DNA of 64,000 nt, taken from positions 33,728-97,727 of the forward strand of contig JACPPF010000015.1 of the NCBI GenBank assembly GCA_016191165.1, read 5' to 3'. Numbering within the stretch: the stretch's first letter is position 1; the number at the start of each line of letters is the position of its first letter. Below the pieces are notes generated by a model. The model did no database searches, was not told the origin of the DNA, and worked only from the letters and a program-made list of their open reading frames with translations. The translations under genes and the position numbers were made by a program. This document shows, in pieces, positions 15,570 to 24,273 of this stretch. This DNA comes from Planctomycetota bacterium (GTDB lineage Bacteria; Planctomycetota; Planctomycetia; Gemmatales; Gemmataceae).

Positions 15570-18077
15570 TTATTCGTCGCCTGGGCGCACGGGCAGAATT
15601 ACGCGTACATAGGTTTCCTGGTTCATTTGACCGATCAGGCCGGGACGGGTGCGGCTGGGATCGGGAATATCGCCTAGCCAAAGGCGCGTGGGGATCGGCC
15701 GGGCCTCGTCGGAGTTCAACGTTTCGGCGCGATCGCTGGCGAAGGCGACACGGGCGACGAGGATGGCCTCGCGCATGCCGCGCTTGGCCCCGCGAGCGAA
15801 TGGCTCCTCGGTGATGCGCCACCCCTGCTCCAACATGCGAAACGAATGGTTGCGAATACTGCCCTGAATGTCAAACCGCTCATGGAACATCAGCGTCTTG
15901 ATGGTCTCTGGAAGGCTGTTGTTCCAGGTGAGACGAGCGCCGCCCTTGCCGTCTTTTTCGTCGGCATTTCGGCTGACCCATTCGCGCACCGTGTTGCCCT
16001 GATGGCCCGCCTCGACCGGAACCGCGAAGGCGTTCGCCTTGCCTCCGCGCGGCACGCTCTTCATTCCGCCGGGTATCGGATAGCACCGGTTTTGGTAAAT
16101 GATCCAGACGTCGCTCAGTTCGACGCCCAGGTGGTTGTCGAGGGTGCCCGTGATTTTCAGGTCCTTGCCGCGAATCTCCTTGGTGTGATAGGTAAGATCA
16201 ACCGTGAATGGCGAGTTTTTCACGGGTTGCTCCCAGGTGGCGCAAAACGCCTTGGTGGTCCACACCGGGATCGGCACGCCCACCAGGCCGGACATGTCGG
16301 GCGTATATTCATAGGGTTTGCGAAAGAACCCGGTCGAGCCGGAGCGTCGGAAGTCGTTCGGCCCCCCGCTGGGCCGGCCCAGCCAGCTCACCAGGTCGGC
16401 GCTTAGCACTTCGTCCTTTTCCGCGCCGCCGGGCAATTTCACTTTCCCGACCTCGTCCCCCCAGAAAGCTGGATTTGGCTCAAGGCCGACGGTGTAATTT
16501 TGAATGCGCGGGCTGAGAATCGTGAAGAAACTGTTCCCATACGCGGTGACTTGCTTGCCGTCGCGACTGGTGCGGAGATCAAAATCGACGATGTCCACCT
16601 TGTTAATCTTCAGGTCACGCCCTTTGAGGGCATAGGCGGCAAAATAGGCGATCACGCTCACGGCCAACACGACCGCGGGGAATGTGATCCAGGTCCATTC
16701 GAGGCGTTTGAACACATACTTCAACAGGAAAAAATCGAGCGGCCCGACCACCAGGATGTATAGCACGATGAAGAGCGCAACGTAACCGAACGGGATGATG
16801 GTGACATCGAAGTTGTCAAGTTTTTCAATGACCTGTGTTGCCAGGTCGTTGGTGGTGTCCCCACGCGGCATGAACCTTTCGCCCTTCGGGTTCTCCTCGG
16901 GCGCGCGAGGGCCGAGTTTGGTGAGCATGGCCTGCAAGAACTTGTCCTTGCCCGGCCATTGTTGAAACGCGACATCGTCGAACGAGAAAGCGAGGTAGAC
17001 AATCTGACCCAGGCCGTAGCGGACGCGCGTGATGAGCGGTCGGCCATCCTCGGCCTCGGCGTAGACTTCCCAGGCGCCAGGCGGGACCTTGCCGTCATCG
17101 AGCCGGGCAACCTCGATCGGGATGAATCGCTGCGGGTTCTTGGGATCGACGCGTTTGAACTCATGTTCCTGCACGTTGGCCCAGTTCGCGACCTTGGGCA
17201 GGCTGCGCAGCGCCAGTTCTTGCACATTGCCGGCGGAACTCGGCGGCACGACCGGGATTGGCGGTTGCCACGCGAATTCAGCGTTCAGCAACTTCGCCGC
17301 GAGGGGCTGGCTCGCGTGATTAATCGGCACCACCAGCCTGCCGCCGCGCCTCACCCATTGCGCCAGCGCCTTGAGCCGATCGCGATTGTTGTTCAGGGCC
17401 AAAAGGAACTCTTTGTTTTCCGTGGACAGGACGATGAGGTCGATGCCGTTGTAACCGAACCAGGCGTCGGGCAGCCGTTTCACATCGGTCTCGAAGACGG
17501 CCTGACGCAGTTGATCGAGCTGGAAATTGTTGAAGTCCTTCTCCTTGTCCTCACCGGGTTGCCGATCGATGTGTCGCGCGGCCTGATTCACGTCGGGCAT
17601 TCGCTGGCCCAGTGCAAGATAGAGGTGCGCGCTTGGTTGCAGCGTGGCGTACTCGTCAACGGCTTCGCGTTTCGGCTCGATCGGCTTCCTGTCGCGATAG
17701 TGAAGCGCGACCGTTACCGCGTCTCCCCGACCACCAAACGTCATGTGACCCGCCTTGACATAGGTCATGACCGTTCGGCTTTCCAGCGCCTTCACGGCGA
17801 TGGGCATTCTGATCTGCGTTCCGACGCCTTCGCTATCGGCCGCCTGGATTTCAAGGTACGAGGTCCTGGGATCAATGCCGTCCGTGCCGCCGAAAACCTC
17901 GATGTAAATTGGCGCCCACATGCCGACCTTGATCGCCGTTGCCTCTTCGCGCCGATGGGATTGGAAACCGATCTGGACTTTCTTGATTGCTGGTGGTTTC
18001 TTTTCGTCCTGGGCCATGCCGACGGACGACACCAGTCCCCAGGCAAACACAACGGCAACGAAGAGAAGGTTTCTCAT
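15570..18077 (-). CDS. Large exported membrane protein of unknown function, GATase-like ectodomain
   Basis: 835 residues from the ATG at 18077. A signal peptide (MRNLLFVAVVFAWGLVSS, cleaved near AQ23) is followed by a beta-rich region. Residues ~190-370 resemble a glutamine-amidotransferase-like fold (IDLIVLSTE, LAQWVRRGGRLVV, GLGQIVYLAFS) without a visible catalytic Cys. Two membrane helices lie at ~431-450 and ~463-484, and the long C-terminal part is presumably outside the cytoplasm. The layout is like planctomycete proteins encoded beside ABC ATPases, as here. The open frame extends further upstream, but that part crosses a degenerate palindrome. Function is unknown; a role with the ABC ATPase in envelope transport is inferred. 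Confidence 0.7.
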   Translation of the reverse strand: MRNLLFVAVVFAWGLVSSVGMAQDEKKPPAIKKVQIGFQSHRREEATAIKVGMWAPIYIEVFGGTDGIDPRTSYLEIQAADSEGVGTQIRMPIAVKALESRTVMTYVKAGHMTFGGRGDAVTVALHYRDRKPIEPKREAVDEYATLQPSAHLYLALGQRMPDVNQAARHIDRQPGEDKEKDFNNFQLDQLRQAVFETDVKRLPDAWFGYNGIDLIVLSTENKEFLLALNNNRDRLKALAQWVRRGGRLVVPINHASQPLAAKLLNAEFAWQPPIPVVPPSSAGNVQELALRSLPKVANWANVQEHEFKRVDPKNPQRFIPIEVARLDDGKVPPGAWEVYAEAEDGRPLITRVRYGLGQIVYLAFSFDDVAFQQWPGKDKFLQAMLTKLGPRAPEENPKGERFMPRGDTTNDLATQVIEKLDNFDVTIIPFGYVALFIVLYILVVGPLDFFLLKYVFKRLEWTWITFPAVVLAVSVIAYFAAYALKGRDLKINKVDIVDFDLRTSRDGKQVTAYGNSFFTILSPRIQNYTVGLEPNPAFWGDEVGKVKLPGGAEKDEVLSADLVSWLGRPSGGPNDFRRSGSTGFFRKPYEYTPDMSGLVGVPIPVWTTKAFCATWEQPVKNSPFTVDLTYHTKEIRGKDLKITGTLDNHLGVELSDVWIIYQNRCYPIPGGMKSVPRGGKANAFAVPVEAGHQGNTVREWVSRNADEKDGKGGARLTWNNSLPETIKTLMFHERFDIQGSIRNHSFRMLEQGWRITEEPFARGAKRGMREAILVARVAFASDRAETLNSDEARPIPTRLWLGDIPDPSRTRPGLIGQMNQETYVRVILPVRPGDE

Positions 18078-18150
18078 TGGCAACCACCCATCGTAGGTCA
18101 GGCTTTCGACCTGTTTCAAATCCATCGCTCTTAGGTTAACAAATAATCCG

Positions 18151-18225
18151 CGAGCCGCCGGGCGTGTCCCGGCGGTGAACCAAAGCGGACCGGGATGCAC
18201 CGCCGGGACAAGCCCGGCGGCTCGC
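18151..18225. repeat. Intergenic palindrome, CGAGCCGCCGGGC family
   Basis: 27-bp arms (CGAGCCGCCGGGCGTGTCCC and complement, one mismatch) with a 21-base spacer, upstream of the large membrane protein gene. A degenerate half-copy of the GTAGGTCAGGCTTTC element also lies at 18093-18115. Confidence 0.8.
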
Positions 18226-18275
18226 TGTGACCTTCCCTTGAACCAGGCCAGACATTCCAGCCTGACTTGCTTTTT

Positions 18276-18575
18276 CTACGGCTTTTCGGTCCGCGAACAG
18301 GCGCACGGGTTTTTTCCACACCCCGGACAACCGGCGCCATACTTGGCGCGAACCGCCGCTTCGAGATCGACGCCTGCAATATTGGCCAACGTCGCCAGCC
18401 AGGCAAGGACATCGGCAAACTCGAATGCTTTTTCGCTGGCCGACCCGCTTCGCAAGGCGGCCGACAGTTCGCCCACCTCCTCCATGAACCACATGAACGT
18501 CCCGTCCACCCCGCGGCTGGCGTCCTTGGCGCCGTAGGTGTCGCGGATCAGGGCTTGCAGTTCCGTGAGCGTCAT
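18276..18575 (-). CDS. MazG-like nucleotide pyrophosphohydrolase
   Basis: About 99 residues. The MazG core is clear: MWFMEEVGELSAAL with the metal-binding EExxE-type motif, then EFADVLAWLATLANIAGVDL with the second E/D pair. MazG-type enzymes hydrolyse NTPs to NMPs and pyrophosphate, often as house-cleaning enzymes. The C-terminus carries a small Cys cluster (GCPGCGKNPCAC) that may bind zinc. The ATG at 18575 fits the domain start; a GTG at 18617 would add 14 residues. It stands alone between two minus-strand genes. Confidence 0.8.
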   Translation of the reverse strand: MTLTELQALIRDTYGAKDASRGVDGTFMWFMEEVGELSAALRSGSASEKAFEFADVLAWLATLANIAGVDLEAAVRAKYGAGCPGCGKNPCACSRTEKP

Positions 18576-18654
18576 TTCAAACGCTTGTGCGCCTCGAATT
18601 TTTGATATCAAAGACACAGAACCGGCGCGGGGCGAACGCCAAGCCGCAAGCGGC

Positions 18655-21360
18655 CTAGAGGCCGAATAACTTCCGTAGCCGGTCGGCTTCCGCCTGGCGA
18701 TTGAGCGCAGTCAGCGAGCCGACCAGGATGCGCTGGCATTCCCGATCCGTCGCGTCGATCTCAAGGGCCATGCGGGCGAAACGCGCCGCCTCGGCGTTGT
18801 TTCCTTTTTCCTGGTGGTGCTGCGCGAGCCGTTTGCGCGGACCAATCTGATCGACGTCCATGCGTGTGATTTCCTCGGCAATCTCCAGCAACTTGTCCTT
18901 CTGATCGAGATGCATGTAAATCTTGGCCAGCAGGACAACCCAGGTCGTATCGTTCGGGTCGAGCTTGCGCCCGCGCTCGCAGGTGATTGCCGCCTGCGGA
19001 AACTTTTTGCTGTCCACCTGCAGCTTGGCAAACAACTTCAGGATCTTGACGTTCTTGAGATCGTCCCCGGCGACGGAATCAAGTAGCGTATAGGCGGCGT
19101 CAGCCTTGCGGTCGTCGATCAACAGCCTGGCCTTCAGATGGATCGCGTCCAGATTTTTCGCGTCCTTGCGAAGGACATTGTCCACCAACTTTCGCGCGTC
19201 CACCCGGCGACCCACCGAGAAGTTCTTTTCGGCAAGCTGCAGGGCGATGTCGTCGTCAGCCGGGTCCTTGGCGTGCGCCTCGCGAAGTTGCTTGAGCGTC
19301 TTTGACGGGCGAACGACGGGCACGGGGATCTTCTTGACCTTCTCCGTGAGAAAGTCCCGATAGCCCTTCTCGAACACGTCCTTCTTGACTTTACACGCTC
19401 TTTCGAGAGCGGGGCCGGTGTCGAGTCCATCGGCAAACGCCGCGAGCATTTTGCCAATCGATTTTTCGCCGTGCGTCTTGACAAGATATTCGACATACAA
19501 CAGGCTTTGGAGATAGGCCTGCTGCCACTGGGCCGGCGAGCGCGGGCGAATGAAACCCAGCAGAATGTTGTCGAGGTTGAGCAGGTCGTTGGCGTGAACC
19601 TTTTCCGCGAGCAACGCATGCCAGCTGGGTGGGATGTGCGGCCCTTCATAGCGGACGGCCAGCCCTTCGGTAAACCAGTGAGGCACTCGCCCCTTGGTTT
19701 GTTCCAGGTTGAAGACGTGAACCAACTCGTGGCGGATGACGCGGTTCCAGTTGAACAGTTTCGTTACCTTCGACGTGTCGCGCGGCGACACCATCGCCAC
19801 CAGCGGACCGGTGCATGCGCCGATCGTGTGCAAATCGGGAACCGCGACCACGCGCCCGGAGAACATCTGGTGCTGGTTGAAAATCTGAATCTGAAACGGT
19901 CCCTTGGGTCGATAGTCGAACTGGTCGGCCAGTTCCTTATAGATGTCTTCGAGATAAATCGCCATGAAGTTCGCGAGCACCGCGTCATTTTTCTGGTCGA
20001 AGCGCAGGATGAAGTGCTCCGTCTTCAGCGTTTCATAGCCGTCGAGATGTTCAAGGACTTTCAGCGAATTGCTGACGCGCACGTTGAACGGGTCCGCTTC
20101 CAGCGCCTTGGTGAGGATTTTCTGCGCTTCCTCCTCCTTGGCGTTCCGCATGTAAAGCATGCCCAGACCCGCCTGCGCGTCAGGAAGTTTGGGCTGTATT
20201 TCAATGGCGACGCGGTAATAATTCGCCGCCTCGCCATACATTTTTCGCTGTTCAAGCAGCCCGGCGAGGTCGGTGAAGAACGTGTAGCACTTCGGGTTGT
20301 ACCCCCGCATCGTCTTGACGAGTGTTTGAAAATCGGCGTCCTGTTTCTGAATTAGGTAGCAGGCCGCGAAGCGCGCGAGCGTAGCCTCGTCGCGCGGGTT
20401 AACCGCCTTCGCCTTGTCGAGGAGCTTGAGCGTCGCGGCGGTTTCGCCGGAGAACCAGTGTACGTCGGCCATCAGACAAAGTGCGGGCACATATCGCGGA
20501 TTGATTTTGAGCGCCTGCAAGGCATAGCGCTCGGCGTCCTTGAACTCCATGCTGCTGGCGGCCATCTGCCCCTTGGCGACGATCACCTCGGCGGCGCGCG
20601 GGTTGATCGTCAGCGCCTTTTCGAAGGCGCGAAACGCGGCGGGCTTGTTGTGCTTCTCCATGAAAAGCCGGCCCGCCTCGTAATGGCCGGGCCAATAATA
20701 TTTGTCCTTGGCAACACTTGCGTTGAAATAATCGTTGATGACCGTCTGGAATTCATCGGCAAGGTGGCGGTAACGCGCACGCTCCACGCCGGCGAGGCCT
20801 GCCAGGCGCAACGGTTCGGGTTGCGTAAGTTCGATCTTGTTGGAGATACGCACGAACCAGAGGAATTCCGCATCGGCCTTGGCAAGGTCGCCGCGATCGC
20901 GATAGGTTTGGCCAAGAATCCAGCGTGCAAGAAAGTGGTCCTTGTTCTCCGCTAGGGCCGCGGTCGCTGCCTTTTGAGCCTCGTCCAGCCGCCCGCGCAG
21001 GTGGTGCAATTCGGCCAGGCGAGCCAACAAATCGGCGTCCTTGGGCATCTCCTTGAGCAGCCCGGCAACGACCTGTTGGGCCTTGTCGTACTGCCCCTGG
21101 CTTTCCAGGGCGCGACTTAAACCCAGCGTGGCGGCATGGCGAGTCTTCGGATTCTTGGCAAGCGTTTCAAAGGTCTCGCGAGCCTCGGCGTAGTAGCCTT
21201 CCAGCCAATCCTTGTGCGCTTCCTTTACCGTCGAGCCTGCCTGGATGGCCGTGCTCAGCGTAAAACAGGCGAGGAAAGCGATGAGGTTTCTCATGTTTTT
21301 CGCACCGTGGGCGGCGTTTCTCCTCGTTTCGTGAGGGAGAAGCCCGTTGGGGACCGACAT
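18655..21360 (-). CDS. Exported TPR-repeat protein with gluzincin (peptidase MA-like) domain
   Basis: 901 residues. An N-terminal signal peptide begins at MRNLIAFLACF. About ten TPR-like helical pairs follow (e.g. ALTINPRAAEVIVAKGQ, AIEIQPKLPDAQAGLG). Residues ~450-660 form a zinc metalloprotease domain: RHELVHVF (HExxH at ~544-548) with the third ligand Glu in HWFTEGLAVRYEG. More TPRs close the protein. TPRs bind partners; the protease may act on envelope proteins. AAAGGA stands before the ATG at 21360, giving a long leader; the internal ATG at 21294 starts exactly at the signal peptide. The active-site residues look intact. Confidence 0.8.
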   Translation of the reverse strand: MSVPNGLLPHETRRNAAHGAKNMRNLIAFLACFTLSTAIQAGSTVKEAHKDWLEGYYAEARETFETLAKNPKTRHAATLGLSRALESQGQYDKAQQVVAGLLKEMPKDADLLARLAELHHLRGRLDEAQKAATAALAENKDHFLARWILGQTYRDRGDLAKADAEFLWFVRISNKIELTQPEPLRLAGLAGVERARYRHLADEFQTVINDYFNASVAKDKYYWPGHYEAGRLFMEKHNKPAAFRAFEKALTINPRAAEVIVAKGQMAASSMEFKDAERYALQALKINPRYVPALCLMADVHWFSGETAATLKLLDKAKAVNPRDEATLARFAACYLIQKQDADFQTLVKTMRGYNPKCYTFFTDLAGLLEQRKMYGEAANYYRVAIEIQPKLPDAQAGLGMLYMRNAKEEEAQKILTKALEADPFNVRVSNSLKVLEHLDGYETLKTEHFILRFDQKNDAVLANFMAIYLEDIYKELADQFDYRPKGPFQIQIFNQHQMFSGRVVAVPDLHTIGACTGPLVAMVSPRDTSKVTKLFNWNRVIRHELVHVFNLEQTKGRVPHWFTEGLAVRYEGPHIPPSWHALLAEKVHANDLLNLDNILLGFIRPRSPAQWQQAYLQSLLYVEYLVKTHGEKSIGKMLAAFADGLDTGPALERACKVKKDVFEKGYRDFLTEKVKKIPVPVVRPSKTLKQLREAHAKDPADDDIALQLAEKNFSVGRRVDARKLVDNVLRKDAKNLDAIHLKARLLIDDRKADAAYTLLDSVAGDDLKNVKILKLFAKLQVDSKKFPQAAITCERGRKLDPNDTTWVVLLAKIYMHLDQKDKLLEIAEEITRMDVDQIGPRKRLAQHHQEKGNNAEAARFARMALEIDATDRECQRILVGSLTALNRQAEADRLRKLFGL

Positions 21361-21512
21361 GCTATCCTTTCACCTTAGTCATCTGCGCGCCAAAACGCAA
21401 GAATCACGCCCGTTCCCTTGCCCGAATTTTCCGCTTTTGGTAGACCATTGCTAGGCCGGTCACCGCGTGCGGAGCCGCGGGCGGCATCATAAGTTCATAT
21501 TTTGAGGCGCGT

Positions 21513-22406
21513 ATGATACCGATTGATCTTTCCGGCAAGGTGGCCCTCGTGGCCGGCGTGGGGGATGACCGCGGGTTCGCCTGGCATATCTCCAAGGCGC
21601 TCAACGCCGCGGGAGCACGCATTGTCCTGGCAACGCATCCCCGGCTTTGCAATGTCGTCACCAACATTCTTGAGCGCGATCTCGACAAGGAGTCGCGCCA
21701 GTTGCCGTTCGGCGCCGGCGAGTTGAAAGTCGAGAAGGTCATCCCGTGCGATGTCGAGCACGACACCATGGACGATGTCGATGAGAAAAAACGCGAGGAC
21801 AAACGCTTCGCCAAACACGGCGACTATTCCATTCAGGGCCTTGCCAATACCGTGGGCAAGGAGTTCGGCGCGGTCGACATCCTCATTCACAGCATTGCCT
21901 TCAGCCCGGAAATCAAAAACAAGGCGATCGACACGAGCCGCAAGGCCTACCTTCAGGCATTAAGTATTAGTTCGTACTCGCTCACCGCCATGTTGAAAGC
22001 AATGCAACCGCTCATGGAAAATCGTCCCGACGGGGCCTCGGCGATTGCGCTGAGCTATCTGGGAGGCGATCGCGTTGTGCCGCATTACGGTGGCGGCATG
22101 TCCACGGCCAAGGCCGCCTTGCAGATTGACGCCAAGCAGCTCGCCAGCAACCTGGGGCCGAAGAACATTCGCGTCAACATCATCTCGGCCGGGCCTTATG
22201 CGTCGCGCGCCGCCTCGGCGATCGGCGACATCGACGAGATGGTCCGTCACGCCGCGTCGTGTTCCCCGTTGCCCCGCGGCGTCACGGCGCAGGAAGTCGG
22301 CAACACCGCGGCGTTCCTGTGCAGCCCGCTGGCCGCCGCGATTACCGGGCACGTGCTCTATGTTGATTGCGGCTACAACGTGATGGGGATTTTTCCGAAG
22401 GATTGA
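21513..22406 (+). CDS. fabI: Enoyl-[acyl-carrier-protein] reductase, plant-type FabI
   Basis: 297 residues; NADH-dependent reduction of enoyl-ACP in the last step of each fatty-acid elongation cycle. It has the atypical SDR glycine motif GVGDDRGFAWHIS, the SISSYSL segment with the active-site Tyr, and HYGGGMSTAKAAL with the catalytic Lys. An extra loop (VEHDTMDDVDEKKREDKRFA, ~residues 78-100) makes it longer than the ~260-residue bacterial form and similar to plant and apicomplexan ENR. GAGG lies five bases before the ATG. It is transcribed alone, convergent with the ABC permease gene. Confidence 0.92.
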   Translation: MIPIDLSGKVALVAGVGDDRGFAWHISKALNAAGARIVLATHPRLCNVVTNILERDLDKESRQLPFGAGELKVEKVIPCDVEHDTMDDVDEKKREDKRFAKHGDYSIQGLANTVGKEFGAVDILIHSIAFSPEIKNKAIDTSRKAYLQALSISSYSLTAMLKAMQPLMENRPDGASAIALSYLGGDRVVPHYGGGMSTAKAALQIDAKQLASNLGPKNIRVNIISAGPYASRAASAIGDIDEMVRHAASCSPLPRGVTAQEVGNTAAFLCSPLAAAITGHVLYVDCGYNVMGIFPKD

Positions 22407-22418
22407 TCCCGCAGCGAG

Positions 22419-22439
22419 CCGCCGGCCTTGTGCCGGCGG
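22419..22439. terminator. Hairpin between convergent fabI and ABC permease genes
   Basis: 8-bp stem CCGCCGGC/GCCGGCGG with loop CTTGT, just after the fabI stop and before the stop of the opposing gene. It is suited to bidirectional termination. It shares CGAGCCGCCGG with the palindrome at 18.15 kb. Confidence 0.6.
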
Positions 22440-22451
22440 AAAACTCCCGAA

Positions 22452-23441
22452 TTAATAATCGGTCTTCGCAAGTTGCGACGCCGACGCCCACAATGCAAAA
22501 ACCGGAAAAACGCACGAGGTCAACAGCACCCCCAGCGGGTGGAACATCTCCTGAGCCAATACCGTCTTGATTGGCTCCGTATCCGAAAAGCCCTGCTTGA
22601 CGGCGTCAAATCGCAGCGATTGCTCCAGCAGCATGATCAAGTCGATTGGCTTCGGCATCAGCCAGTAACCTAGCTCGGCGAGGAAAACGGTGAAGCCGGG
22701 AAGTTCCTGGCCGGGGTTCAGGACGCTGTAGCTGACGGCGAAATGTCGACCCATGTTGATCAACCCGCACACGACCCAGAAGAGCACGCTGCTGACAACA
22801 CATGCAGTCGTGTTGCGCGTCAGGGTGGCAATGAGGATGGAAAAGGAAAACACCGTCGTAAAGTGAAGCACGGCCAGCGGAATGCCCAGGAGATACTCCG
22901 CATGTTTCCAGGCCTCGGTGCGAAGGCCCAATGCCAACCAGGTGCCAACGAAGAAGATCGTGGCGTGCAGCGTGACAAAGGCAACGACACCCAGGAACTT
23001 GCCCGCCAGGATCAACCAACGCGGCGCTGGCTTGGCCAGCAGAACTGCCGCGGCACTGGGCTGTAACGATTCCGGCACAAAGCCCGCCGTAAAAACCAGG
23101 GCGACCAAAATCCCCGCCAGGCCAGCCACCCAGGACGCGAAGTAGATCAACACGAGTTGCACGGGCTCGTCCGGCGTGCGCGAGAACGACACCGGAAACA
23201 GGCCGAACAGCAGGTTCATGCGGCCCGATTCCACGTTCGGAGCAGCCAAAACATTCCCCTCGGGCGTAAAGAACTCCTTCCCCTCCCGAACGGCGCCGCC
23301 TTCAACGCTCACGCCAAGGCAGAACACGATGCACAGGCCGCTCAGGCCCAGTAGAATCCAGAACACCCGGCTGGTAAGCGTTTGCCGAAACGTGTCGTGG
23401 ATCAGCCAGCGTAGTGCATAAAGAACGGCAGGGGCGTCCAT
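22452..23441 (-). CDS. ABC-2 type transporter permease
   Basis: About 329 residues with around six hydrophobic helices (e.g. VFWILLGLSGLCIVFCLGVSV, VAGLAGILVALVFTAGFV, TACVVSSVLFWVVCGLINM). The layout is that of an ABC-2 permease, with cytoplasmic N-terminus and a periplasmic loop after helix 1. The ATG at 23441 starts MDAPAVLYALRWLIHD; the longer open frame upstream lacks a binding site. It follows its ATPase gene by 73 bases. The substrate is unknown; the same-strand TadE/TadG genes upstream suggest an envelope role. Confidence 0.85.
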   Translation of the reverse strand: MDAPAVLYALRWLIHDTFRQTLTSRVFWILLGLSGLCIVFCLGVSVEGGAVREGKEFFTPEGNVLAAPNVESGRMNLLFGLFPVSFSRTPDEPVQLVLIYFASWVAGLAGILVALVFTAGFVPESLQPSAAAVLLAKPAPRWLILAGKFLGVVAFVTLHATIFFVGTWLALGLRTEAWKHAEYLLGIPLAVLHFTTVFSFSILIATLTRNTTACVVSSVLFWVVCGLINMGRHFAVSYSVLNPGQELPGFTVFLAELGYWLMPKPIDLIMLLEQSLRFDAVKQGFSDTEPIKTVLAQEMFHPLGVLLTSCVFPVFALWASASQLAKTDY

Positions 23442-23514
23442 AATGAGAATCCACGTTTGGCCGTTTGGGGCTGAGCATTCGCATGGCGTCGTGCGAAAGC
23501 CAAGCCGCGAGCGG

Positions 23515-24270
23515 CTAGACCTGATAGTATCCGCGCAGCGCCGATTCCAGATTGCGCGTCGCGCCGGTGTTCCCATCCTTCAACAGTTCGCCGAGTTTCC
23601 CGACGAAAGCCAGTTTGCCCGCGACGATCACGCCGACGCGATCGCAGAACTTCTCGACCTCGTCAAGCACGTGCGAGACGAACAAAACTGATTTGCCTCG
23701 CTCTTTCTGTTCGCGCACAAGATCCCGCACCAGATCTCGACCGAGCAAATCGAGCCCTTCGCTTGGCTCGTCAAACACGAGCAGGTCCGGTTCGTTCAGC
23801 ATTGCCTGGGCAATGCCCAGGCGCTGGATCATGCCTTTGCTGAAACGAGAGATCGGTTCGGCAGCGCGATCGGCCAGGCCAACGCGCTCCAGCAATTTGG
23901 GCACGCGCGCCTTGACGGCTTCTTCGCGCATCAGACTGAGCGCGCCGTAGAACTGGAGCATGGCGCTCGCGTTCAAATAGCGGGGGAACGCCTGGTTTTC
24001 GTGGACATAACCGGTCTGCTTGAGTGTGTCGCGATTGGAGCTCGGTTGACCGAAGCGCAGGACCTGACCCTGCGTGGGCTGGCATAAAGCAAGTAGCAGC
24101 TTGACGAGCGTGGTCTTGCCGGCGCGATTGGGGCCCAGCAGGCCGAAAACCTCGCCAGGCTCGATGCGAAAGCTGACCTGATCAACGGCACGGAGGCGGT
24201 CAAGGCCGAGGATGCCTCGGGGATAATCCTTGACCACCTCCATGAATTGGACGACGGGTTGGTTTGACAT
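23515..24270 (-). CDS. ABC transporter ATP-binding protein
   Basis: 251 residues. Walker A is GPNRAGKTT (Arg replaces the usual Gly at the fourth position, but GxxxxGKT is kept), signature RFSKGMIQRL, Walker B LLVFDEPSEGLDL, H-loop VSHVLDEVEKFC. It belongs to the class that powers ABC-2 exporters. The ATG lies three bases after the stop of the vWA gene and has no ribosome site of its own, so translation is probably coupled to it. The ABC-2 permease follows downstream. Confidence 0.88.
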   Translation of the reverse strand: MSNQPVVQFMEVVKDYPRGILGLDRLRAVDQVSFRIEPGEVFGLLGPNRAGKTTLVKLLLALCQPTQGQVLRFGQPSSNRDTLKQTGYVHENQAFPRYLNASAMLQFYGALSLMREEAVKARVPKLLERVGLADRAAEPISRFSKGMIQRLGIAQAMLNEPDLLVFDEPSEGLDLLGRDLVRDLVREQKERGKSVLFVSHVLDEVEKFCDRVGVIVAGKLAFVGKLGELLKDGNTGATRNLESALRGYYQV

Positions 24271-24273
24271 CGT

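Noticed and set aside
16959..18134. 391-codon open frame on the plus strand
   Set aside because: Antisense to the large membrane protein that has a signal peptide and two helices in a sensible order.
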